From Acidobacteriota bacterium (lineage in GTDB: Bacteria > Actinomycetota > Acidimicrobiia > Acidimicrobiales > Acidimicrobilacustridaceae), in contig JAGWYK010000024.1 of NCBI GenBank assembly GCA_018969405.1, forward strand, positions 1 to 32,725: a stretch of DNA of 32,725 bases. Direction: 5' to 3'. Below are positions 16,944 through 25,588 of this stretch, one piece after another. A program made the translations under genes and the position numbers. Within the stretch, counting starts at the first letter, position 1. Every line of letters starts with the position of its first letter. The notes beneath the pieces were generated by a model. The model was given only the letters and a program-made list of their open reading frames with translations, was not told the origin of the DNA and did not search any database.

Positions 16944-18173
16944 TCAGCGCAGCCGGCGGATGGTCTCGATGCGCTCGGTGGCGTGGTTGGCGTCCTCGCC
17001 CTTGGCCTCGAGCAGCTCCGCGCGGTCGGCCTCGGCCTCGGCGGCGGCCGAGACGTCCCGGCGCCGCAGCGCCTCCTCCACTCCCCCTTCGGCGATGATC
17101 TGCGCCCACTCCACCAGCGCCTCGACCATGGCGTCCTCGGGCACCACCTTGACGACCTCACCCCTGACGAAGAGGTGGCCGCGACGACGACCGGCGGCGA
17201 TGCCGAGATCGGCCTCGCGGGCCTCACCGGGACCGTTGACCACACAGCCCATGACCGCCACCTGGATGGGGATGTTGAGATCGGTGAGCGCCTCCTGGGC
17301 CTTGGCGGAGACCTCGATGACATCGACCTCGGCGCGCCCGCAGGACGGGCAGGCGATGAGGTCGAGGCCGCGTCGTTCCCGCAGTCCGAGGCTCTCGAGC
17401 AGCCAACGACCGGCGCGCACCTCCTCGACCGGATCGGCGGTGAGCGAGTACCGGATGGTGTCGCCGATGCCCTCGGCCAGCAGCGTGGCCATGCCGGCGG
17501 TGGCCTTCACCAGACCGGCCGGTGGCGGGCCGGCCTCGGTGACTCCGAGATGCAGCGGCACATCGACGGTGTCGGCCAGCAGTCGGTACGCGTCGATCAT
17601 GAGCGCCACATTCGAGGCCTTGACGGAGATCTTCACGTTGGTGAAGTCGACCTCCTCGAAGTAGGCGAGCTCGCGCAGGGCCGACTCCACCATGGCCTCC
17701 GCGGTGACCCGTCCGCCGTGCTTGTCGTAGAGATCGGGATCGAGTGAGCCGCCGTTGACCCCGATGCGGATGGGGATGCCGCGATCCTTGGCCTCACGGG
17801 CGACGGTCTTGATGTGCTCGGGTCGGCGGATGTTGCCGGGGTTGAGGCGCAGACCGTGCACCCCCGCCTCCATGGCCTCCATGGCGCGGAGGTACTGGTG
17901 GTGGATGTCGGCCACGATGGGGATGGGCGATCGCGGCACGATGTGGGCGAGACCCTCGGCGGCCTCGGGTTCGTTGCAGGTGCAGCGCACGATGTCGCAG
18001 CCGGCGCCGGCCAGGGCATAGATCTGCTGGAGGGTGCCGTCGACATCGGCGGTCTTGGTCGTGGTCATCGACTGCACCGAGATCGGGGCGTCGCCACCGA
18101 CGGCCACCGATCCGACATGGATCTGTCGGGTGGGGCGACGGGGGTACCGGGACTGGGGGGTGGGTCCGCTCAC
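16944..18173 (-). CDS. ispG: 4-hydroxy-3-methylbut-2-enyl diphosphate synthase
   Basis: IspG (GcpE) reduces methylerythritol cyclodiphosphate to HMBPP in the non-mevalonate isoprenoid pathway, using a 4Fe-4S cluster. The N-terminal TIM-barrel domain has IHVGSVAVGGDAPISVQSMT and RLNPGNIR. The cluster ligands are Cys275 and Cys278 (CPSCGR) and Cys310, with Glu317 in GCVVNGPGEA. After about residue 370 there is a short acidic, Ala/Glu-rich tail. The start is a GTG at 18173, ten bases after the rseP stop; there is no Shine-Dalgarno, but TAGTCT, which includes the rseP TAG stop, lies seven bases before it. Together with dxr two genes upstream, this places two enzymes of the pathway in one run. Confidence 0.97.
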   Translation of the reverse strand: MSGPTPQSRYPRRPTRQIHVGSVAVGGDAPISVQSMTTTKTADVDGTLQQIYALAGAGCDIVRCTCNEPEAAEGLAHIVPRSPIPIVADIHHQYLRAMEAMEAGVHGLRLNPGNIRRPEHIKTVAREAKDRGIPIRIGVNGGSLDPDLYDKHGGRVTAEAMVESALRELAYFEEVDFTNVKISVKASNVALMIDAYRLLADTVDVPLHLGVTEAGPPPAGLVKATAGMATLLAEGIGDTIRYSLTADPVEEVRAGRWLLESLGLRERRGLDLIACPSCGRAEVDVIEVSAKAQEALTDLNIPIQVAVMGCVVNGPGEAREADLGIAAGRRRGHLFVRGEVVKVVPEDAMVEALVEWAQIIAEGGVEEALRRRDVSAAAEAEADRAELLEAKGEDANHATERIETIRRLR

Positions 18174-18180
18174 GACGACG

Positions 18181-18186
18181 AGACTA
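18181..18186 (-). promoter_or_regulatory. Candidate -10 box for leaderless ispG
   Basis: TAGTCT followed by seven bases and the ispG GTG. Its TAG is the stop codon of rseP. No Shine-Dalgarno is present. Confidence 0.4.
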
Positions 18187-19683
18187 GGGCGTGAGCTTCA
18201 CGGGATCGACGGCGTCGAGGTACAGCGTGGACATGAACAGCCCGATCATCAGGAACACCACCACATAGGTGACCGGCAGCAGCTTGCTCATGTCGACCCG
18301 ATAGGGCTTCCGGGCGATACGGCTGCGGATCTCCTCGTAGCAGGCCACGGCGATGTGGCCACCGTCGAAGGGCAGCAGCGGCACGAGATTGATGAGGCCG
18401 AGGAAGATGTTGACGGTGGCCAGCAGAGCCAGCACACCGGCCCACCCCTGCTGCTCGCCCAGCTGGGTGCCGACGTTGACGATGCCGAGCAGCGACATGG
18501 GACGGTCCTGATTGGACGAGGACGCGCTGCCCGAGCCCGGCAGCGAGGATCCGCTGCCCGATCCGACTCCGCCGCCGCTGTCGGAAGCGGCACCCCCGTT
18601 GGCCACCTGTGACGCAAGGTTGCCGAGACCCGAGGGCGAGAAGATGCGGCCCATCCCCTGCACCGATCCGACGATGGTGTCGCCGAAGGCCCGGGCCGCC
18701 TGACCGGTGGCAGCCACCAGACCGGAATGCTCGAGGACCGACTGCGGTCCCACCCCGAGGAAGCCGCGGAACCCGTCGATGGGCATGCCGATCGGACCGT
18801 TCACCATGGCGGTGGAGACGACACCGTTGCGCACGTAGGAGATCTCGACCGGGCCGATGTAGCGCTGCAGGGCCCCGACGAGGTCGGAGTAGAAGGTGAT
18901 CGGACGACCGTCGACGATGATGACGCGATCGCCGGGCTGCAGCGGCGCCAGGCGCTCGGCGCCCAGCGAGTCGAGGGTCCAGCCGATGGCCACCGGCAGC
19001 GTGAGGGTCTCGCCGCCGCGCTCGACGGTGAGATCCACCGAGGTGCCGGCATGGGCACGGATCAGTGACGAGGTCTCGTCGAAGCTGCCGACGGGCGCGC
19101 CGTTGAACGCCACGATCCGATCACCCGGTTCGATGCCGGCGGCGGCCGCTGCCGAGCCGGGCACGACCGCGCGCACCTGCCACTTGGTCTGGGAGGGATG
19201 ACCGAATCCGGCGAACACGACAACCAGCAGCAGGAAGCCGAGCACGATGTTGACCACCGGACCGGCCAGCACCACCGGCATGCGACGCAGGAAGGACTTC
19301 GATCGATAGGTGCGCGACTCGTGCTCCGGGTTGACGTCCTCGAGGCCGTGCATCCCGATGATGCGCACATAGGCACCGGCGGGGATGAGCTTGAGGCCGT
19401 ACTCGGTCTCGCCGCGGCGGAACGACCAGATGCGCGGACCGAAGCCGATGAAGAACTCCGTGACGCGCATGCCGTTGCGCTTGGCCATGAGGAAGTGGCC
19501 CATCTCGTGGAGGAAAACCGACAGCACGATGGCGATGATGAGCACGAACAGCCAGATGCGGGTGGAGGCGACGTAGGCCAGTGCACCGAGCAGCAGCGCC
19601 AGACGCAGGCCACGACTGCCGGTGAGCCGCTCGAGGGCCGAACTGCGGGGCGCAGCCGGGATGTCAGGATCGATCTGGGTCAT
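18184..19683 (-). CDS. rseP: Site-2 protease family zinc metalloprotease (RseP/RIP1-like, M50)
   Basis: The 499-residue membrane enzyme cleaves substrates within the bilayer; relatives process anti-sigma factors and remnant signal peptides. The first strongly hydrophobic span (about 43-62) carries HEMGH at 59-63, and the third zinc ligand is Asp440 in LLPFDGGH. A PDZ domain (about 165-265, VVPGSAAAAAGIEPGDRIVAFNG) follows the second span, with a possible second partial PDZ (LQPGDRVIIVDG). A low-complexity Gly/Ser stretch (about 365-395) and two more spans follow. The start overlaps the dxr stop as ATGA. The place next to dxr and ispG is conserved in actinobacteria. No sigma or anti-sigma factor gene is nearby to suggest a target. 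Confidence 0.93.
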   Translation of the reverse strand: MTQIDPDIPAAPRSSALERLTGSRGLRLALLLGALAYVASTRIWLFVLIIAIVLSVFLHEMGHFLMAKRNGMRVTEFFIGFGPRIWSFRRGETEYGLKLIPAGAYVRIIGMHGLEDVNPEHESRTYRSKSFLRRMPVVLAGPVVNIVLGFLLLVVVFAGFGHPSQTKWQVRAVVPGSAAAAAGIEPGDRIVAFNGAPVGSFDETSSLIRAHAGTSVDLTVERGGETLTLPVAIGWTLDSLGAERLAPLQPGDRVIIVDGRPITFYSDLVGALQRYIGPVEISYVRNGVVSTAMVNGPIGMPIDGFRGFLGVGPQSVLEHSGLVAATGQAARAFGDTIVGSVQGMGRIFSPSGLGNLASQVANGGAASDSGGGVGSGSGSSLPGSGSASSSNQDRPMSLLGIVNVGTQLGEQQGWAGVLALLATVNIFLGLINLVPLLPFDGGHIAVACYEEIRSRIARKPYRVDMSKLLPVTYVVVFLMIGLFMSTLYLDAVDPVKLTP

Positions 19684-20885
19684 CGGGGGGCTCCGACCGG
19701 TGGGGTGAACTGGATGAGGATGTCGGTGGCGAGACGGCGGGCCTCGGCGTCGGCGGCGATGATGGACGCGCCATCGGAGGCGGGGGCGCCGTCATGGCGG
19801 GCGAGCGTGGCGGCGATGACCCGGGCGATGTCACCCCAGGCGATGCGGCCGGCGAGGAACGCCTCGACGGCGACCTCGTTGGCGGCGTTCAGCCAGGCCG
19901 GTGCCGTGCCCCCCACCCGCCCGGCCTCATAGGCCAGACCCAGGCAGGGGAAGGTGGCGTGATCGGGGGCCTCGAAGTCGAGTCGACCCAGCGCCGACCA
20001 GTCGATGCGACCGAACGGGGTGGTGATGCGATCGGGCCAGGCCAGCGCGTAGCCGATCGGCAGGCGCATGTCGGGCACCGACAGCTGGGCGATGGTGGAG
20101 GCGTCGGTGAACTCGACCATCGAGTGCACGATGGACTGGGGGTGCACCACGACGTCGATCTGGTCGAACCCGATGCCGAAGCCGGCCTCGCCGGCCGGGA
20201 TGCCGAACAGCTCATGGGCCTCGATGACCTCGAGCCCTTTGTTCATGAGCGTGGAGGAGTCGACGGTGATCTTCGGACCCATGCTCCAGGTGGGATGGGC
20301 GAGCGCCTCGGCCACGGTGACATCGGCGAGATCCTCTGCGGTGCGACCGCGGAAGGGGCCGCCGCTGGCGGTGAGCACCAGCCGCGCCACGCGGTCGCGG
20401 TTGTCGGTGGCGCGCAGGCACTGATGGATGGCGCCGTGCTCACTGTCCACCGGCACGAGTTCCGCGCCCGGGGTGCGCCGCGCCCGCTGCACGACCGGCC
20501 CGGCGGCGATGAGGGACTCCTTGTTGGCCAGCGCCAGACGCCGACCCGCCTCGAGGGTGGCGAGGGTGACCGACAGTCCGGCGAAGCCGACGACGCCGTT
20601 GACCACGACATCGGCGTCGAGGGCGAGGCTGGCCATGGCCTCGGGACCGACCCGCACCTCGATCCCGGGCAGGGCGTCGATGATGCCGGGCGCAGCAGCC
20701 GGATCGGAGATGGCGACCACCTCGGGTCGGTGGGTGCGGGCCTGGGCGATGATCACCTCGGGCTGGCGACCGGTGGCTCCGATGGCGGCGAGTGCGAACG
20801 ACTCGGGCTCCGCGGCGAGCACGTCGAGGGCCTGCGTGCCGATGGATCCCGTGGACCCGGCGAGTGCGACCCGGATGGCTGCCAT
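19680..20885 (-). CDS. dxr: 1-deoxy-D-xylulose-5-phosphate reductoisomerase
   Basis: Dxr rearranges and reduces DXP to methylerythritol phosphate with NADPH, the first committed step of the non-mevalonate pathway. Residues 10-16 (GSTGSIG) form the NADPH loop. ALANKESLI, PVDSEHGAIHQCL, TASGGPFRG and DSSTLMNKGLEVIEAHELF give the catalytic and metal-binding residues. At 401 residues the length is normal. The ATG at 20885 has no Shine-Dalgarno and is preceded by TAGGCT six bases away, in a 74-base gap after cdsA, so an internal leaderless promoter is likely. Its stop overlaps the rseP start. Confidence 0.97.
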   Translation of the reverse strand: MAAIRVALAGSTGSIGTQALDVLAAEPESFALAAIGATGRQPEVIIAQARTHRPEVVAISDPAAAPGIIDALPGIEVRVGPEAMASLALDADVVVNGVVGFAGLSVTLATLEAGRRLALANKESLIAAGPVVQRARRTPGAELVPVDSEHGAIHQCLRATDNRDRVARLVLTASGGPFRGRTAEDLADVTVAEALAHPTWSMGPKITVDSSTLMNKGLEVIEAHELFGIPAGEAGFGIGFDQIDVVVHPQSIVHSMVEFTDASTIAQLSVPDMRLPIGYALAWPDRITTPFGRIDWSALGRLDFEAPDHATFPCLGLAYEAGRVGGTAPAWLNAANEVAVEAFLAGRIAWGDIARVIAATLARHDGAPASDGASIIAADAEARRLATDILIQFTPPVGAPR

Positions 20886-20891
20886 GGATCG

Positions 20892-20897
20892 AGCCTA
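20892..20897 (-). promoter_or_regulatory. Candidate -10 box for leaderless dxr
   Basis: TAGGCT followed by six bases and the dxr ATG. Just upstream, CGACGA (20899-20904) and TCGTCG (20914-20919) form an inverted repeat that would lie over the spacer and -35 area. No Shine-Dalgarno is present. Confidence 0.45.
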
Positions 20898-20959
20898 CCG
20901 ACGACCCGCCGGATCGTCGCCGCGGGCGAAAGGCCGGTGAAAGTCGATCGGGACGGGGA

Positions 20960-22315
20960 TCAGCCGGCCAGACCGCACAGCCGGGCCACGTAGTACGCGG
21001 CCGGGAGCACGAAGAGCATGCCGTCGAAGCGGTCGAGCACACCACCGTGCTGCGGGAGCAGGGTGCCCATGTCCTTGATGCCGAGATCGCGTTTGATCAG
21101 CGATTCGGCGAGATCACCGAGGGGGGCGATGGCGGCGATCACGATGCCGAGCAGCAGGGCACCACCGGCGCTGAAGGGACCGACGCCGAGCACCACGGAG
21201 AACACGAACACGGCGAGGATCGATCCGACCACACCGCCGATGAGTCCCTCGACGGTCTTGTTGGGCGAGAGCTTCGACAGCGGGGTGCGACCGGCGGCCC
21301 GCCCGATGAAGAACGCGCCGACATCGCTGCCGACGGTGCCGACCACCGCCAGCAGCAGGATGCTGACCCCTTCGGCGGGGACGGCGAGGATGAGCGCGGC
21401 GAAGGCGCCGAACATCCCGATCCAGATGACGCTCAGCAGCGTCACCGCCAGGTTGACCAGCGGGCGCGAGCGTCCGCCGAGACCGGCGAGGTACCACAGG
21501 ATGCCGACCACGAGCGTGAGCGCCAGCACCAGCGGGAACGCCGCTTCGCCCTTCCAGTAGGCGGCGAGGGGGAACATGACGATGGCGGCGACACCGATGA
21601 GGGTGACGGGCCGGTACCCGTTGCGTTGGAGTGCACCGAAGAACTCGACGCCGGCGGCGACGATGACGATCTCGGCGACGATGAGCGCACCGACCGCACC
21701 GAGGCTGAACGCGCCCAGCGCCACCACGGCCATCACCACGCCGACCAGGGCGGCTCTCGGAACATCGCGGCCGCCGGCACCGGCGGGGGCGTCGGCGGCG
21801 GGCTCCGGTGCCGACGGCGGGGTGGCCTCGGGAGCCGCCCTCGTCGGTGATGCTGTCGTCGCCGGCGTGACTGATGCATCGGGGCGCGTCGTGCGGCTGC
21901 GGCGGCTGCGGCGGGCCCGACGACGGGGATCGAGTTCGACGTCGTCGAAGTTGAGGAACTCGACATCGGTGGTGCGCTCACTGCGATCCAGGGCGCCGAG
22001 GCGCTCGGTCGGACGCTGCTCGGACTCGGTGGCGGCGAGGTCGAGCATGAAGTCCGCGTGATCGGAGGTGTCGTGCTCATCGCGCCAGCGCAGCGACTCG
22101 ACCCCGGAGTCATCGACCGGGCTGTCGACGCCGAGCACCACCGCCGGCACCTGACCGGTGGGCGGAGCGGTCCAGTGGGGCATGACGACCTCACCCGACG
22201 GGGCTCCGAGATCGATGATCGGCGCTGCCGGGTCGGAGGTCCCACCGCGCAGTTCGTCGGCGGTGACGAACCGGTCCCGCTCCTCGTCACCGGGGGTGCG
22301 TTCGTCGCCGGCCAT
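20960..22315 (-). CDS. cdsA: Phosphatidate cytidylyltransferase with long disordered N-terminus
   Basis: CdsA makes CDP-diacylglycerol from phosphatidic acid and CTP, the branch point for bacterial phospholipids. The C-terminal half (about 188-451) has seven to eight membrane spans and the family signature SLIKRDLGIKDMG...LLPQHGGVLDRFD near the end. The first 185 residues hold no span: an acidic part rich in Asp, Glu and Thr, then a basic RRRARRSRRSRTTR cluster and an Ala/Pro linker. Most CdsA proteins are 260-300 residues, so this extension is unusual. The ATG at 22315 overlaps the frr stop as TGATG, and the open frame above it is only the other frame of frr. A rlmN gene often found between cdsA and dxr is absent. 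Confidence 0.94.
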   Translation of the reverse strand: MAGDERTPGDEERDRFVTADELRGGTSDPAAPIIDLGAPSGEVVMPHWTAPPTGQVPAVVLGVDSPVDDSGVESLRWRDEHDTSDHADFMLDLAATESEQRPTERLGALDRSERTTDVEFLNFDDVELDPRRRARRSRRSRTTRPDASVTPATTASPTRAAPEATPPSAPEPAADAPAGAGGRDVPRAALVGVVMAVVALGAFSLGAVGALIVAEIVIVAAGVEFFGALQRNGYRPVTLIGVAAIVMFPLAAYWKGEAAFPLVLALTLVVGILWYLAGLGGRSRPLVNLAVTLLSVIWIGMFGAFAALILAVPAEGVSILLLAVVGTVGSDVGAFFIGRAAGRTPLSKLSPNKTVEGLIGGVVGSILAVFVFSVVLGVGPFSAGGALLLGIVIAAIAPLGDLAESLIKRDLGIKDMGTLLPQHGGVLDRFDGMLFVLPAAYYVARLCGLAG

Positions 22316-22884
22316 CAGTCCTCCAGCAGCTCGCGCTCTTTGGCGGCGAGGGCCTCGTCGATCTGGGCCTCCTGCGCATGGATGAGCCGATCGAGCTCCT
22401 TCTCGGCCCGCTCCAGTTCGTCCTTGGACAGCTCGCCGTCCTTCTCGAGGGCCTCGAGCTCCTTGCGGGTGTCGCGCCGATGATTGCGCAGCACGATGCG
22501 GTTGTCCTCGGCCATGCCCTTGACGACCTTCACCAGTTCCTTGCGTCGTTCCTGGGTGAGCGGCGGGAAGGTGAGCCGGATGGAGACGCCGTCGTTGCTC
22601 GGATTGAGACCGAGATCGGACATCTGCAGCGCCCGCTCGATCGGACCGATGGCGCTCTTGTCGTAGGGGGAGATGAGCAGCTGCCGAGCCTCGGGCACGC
22701 TGAAGCCCGCCAGCTGCTGCAGCGGCACCTCGGCCCCGAAGTACTCGACGGGGATCTTCTCGACCAGCGCCGGCGCCGCCCGTCCGGTGCGGATGGTGGC
22801 GAAGTCGCTGCGCGCATGGGCGACGGCCCTGGCCATCTTCTCGCCGCACTCGCTGAGCAGCATGTCGGCCATCTCGTTGCTCAT
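22315..22884 (-). CDS. frr: Ribosome recycling factor
   Basis: RRF, with EF-G, splits post-termination ribosomes so that they can be reused. The 189-residue product has the three-helix bundle pattern: ARSDFATIRTGRAAPALVEKI, then the beta domain VPLQQLAGFSVPEARQLLISPYDK, DGVSIRLTFPPLTQERRKELVK, and the last coiled helix with a Lys/Glu-rich sequence. Length is normal (about 185). The ATG at 22884 has AGGAG about seven bases upstream. It follows pyrH by 45 bases and overlaps cdsA by one base. Confidence 0.98.
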   Translation of the reverse strand: MSNEMADMLLSECGEKMARAVAHARSDFATIRTGRAAPALVEKIPVEYFGAEVPLQQLAGFSVPEARQLLISPYDKSAIGPIERALQMSDLGLNPSNDGVSIRLTFPPLTQERRKELVKVVKGMAEDNRIVLRNHRRDTRKELEALEKDGELSKDELERAEKELDRLIHAQEAQIDEALAAKERELLED

Positions 22885-22929
22885 GGCGATCTCCTGGAGG
22901 TGGGGAGGCGCGATCCGGAGGGGAAGGCG

Positions 22930-24452
<1,523 letters not shown>

Positions 24453-24456
24453 CGGT

Positions 24457-25383
24457 TCAGGCCTCCCCGGTCTCGGTGGTCTCGACGGATTCCTCGACGG
24501 CCTCGGCCTCGGTGGGCTCGGCGGCCTCGACCGGGGCGGCCGAACGCTCGGCGGCGATGCGGGCCTCACGAGCCGCCGCGGCCTCCGCGGCCTGACGACG
24601 GGCCTCGGCCTGGGCGGCCTCGTGGGCGGCGATCTCCTCAGCGGTGCGCTCGACGACCGCCGGACCCTCGGGGGCGGCGGCACCACGGCGACGGGAGGCC
24701 ATGAAGCGGCCCTCCTCGACGGCATCGGCGATGACACGGCACATGAGGTTGGCCGAACGGATGGCGTCGTCGTTGCCCGGGATGACGTACTGGATGATGT
24801 CGGGGTCGCAGTTGGTGTCGACCACGGCGACGATCGGGAGACCGAGCTTGTTGGCCTCGGTCACCGCGATGTCCTCCTTCTTCGTGTCGAGCACGAAGAT
24901 GGCGCTCGGCGGGCGCTCCATGTTGCGGATGCCACCGAGGTTGCGCTCGAGCTTCTCGAGCTCGCGGCTGATGAGGAGGGCTTCCTTCTTGGGCATGGCC
25001 TCGAACTCACCGGAGTCGCGCATGCGCTGGTACTCCTTCATCTTGGCCACCCGCTTCGACATGGTCTGGAAGTTGGTGAGCATGCCGCCGAGCCAGCGCT
25101 CGTTCACATAGGGCATGCCGCAGCGCTCCGCATAGCTGCGCACCGGATCCTGGGCCTGCTTCTTGGTGCCCACGAACAGGATGGTGCCGCCGTCGGCGAC
25201 GAGATCACGGACGAAGCTGTAGGAGGTCTCGATGCGTCCGAGCGTCTGCTGGAGATCGATGATGTAGATGCCGTTGCGCTCGCCATGGATGAATCGCTTC
25301 ATCTTGGGGTTCCAACGCCGGGTCTGATGTCCGAAGTGGACACCGGCCTCGAGCAGCTGGCGCATCGTCACGACTGGAGCCAT
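24457..25383 (-). CDS. rpsB: Small-subunit ribosomal protein uS2 with acidic C-terminal tail
   Basis: S2 joins the 30S subunit late and helps hold S1 where present. The first 235 residues are standard: [57 protein letters not shown], and [23 protein letters not shown]. About 70 further residues form an Ala/Glu-rich tail with a helical, coiled-coil-like part and an acidic end, making 308 residues rather than about 255. The ATG at 25383 has GAGGAA about six bases upstream. It starts the rpsB-tsf-pyrH-frr-cdsA series and is preceded by a 205-base leader with a candidate promoter and hairpin. Confidence 0.98.
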   Translation of the reverse strand: MAPVVTMRQLLEAGVHFGHQTRRWNPKMKRFIHGERNGIYIIDLQQTLGRIETSYSFVRDLVADGGTILFVGTKKQAQDPVRSYAERCGMPYVNERWLGGMLTNFQTMSKRVAKMKEYQRMRDSGEFEAMPKKEALLISRELEKLERNLGGIRNMERPPSAIFVLDTKKEDIAVTEANKLGLPIVAVVDTNCDPDIIQYVIPGNDDAIRSANLMCRVIADAVEEGRFMASRRRGAAAPEGPAVVERTAEEIAAHEAAQAEARRQAAEAAAAREARIAAERSAAPVEAAEPTEAEAVEESVETTETGEA

Positions 25384-25434
25384 GGTTGTTCCTCACCCAT
25401 CGGTTGAAAGTTGGAGAATCCGGTGACGTGCAGG

Positions 25435-25454
25435 CGGATCCGATGGCGGATCCG
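25435..25454 (-). promoter_or_regulatory. Hairpin made from a duplicated 11-mer in the rpsB leader
   Basis: GGCGGATCCGA occurs at 25433-25443 and again at 25445-25455. Because CGGATCCG is a palindrome, the two copies can pair into an eight-pair stem with a four-base loop, about 50 bases before the rpsB ATG. S2 controls its own rpsB-tsf mRNA in several bacteria, so an autoregulatory role is possible but is inference. Confidence 0.45.
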
Positions 25455-25535
25455 ACCGTGGGGCGCACGGACCGGGGTGTCTGCGGGTCGACCTGACCTG
25501 CGGAAGGTGCCCGGCAGACGCCGGACCGGGGGCGG

Positions 25536-25541
25536 AGTGTA
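25536..25541 (-). promoter_or_regulatory. Candidate -10 box of the rpsB operon
   Basis: TACACT, within GTACACTCC, lies about 150 bases before the rpsB start and 48 bases after the upstream stop. The rimP leader carries the same GTACACT at a similar distance from its start codon. No -35 match was found. Confidence 0.4.
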
Positions 25542-25588
25542 CGGGACGCCCGTCGATGGGGGCCAGCCCGCCACGGGGTCGACGGCGC

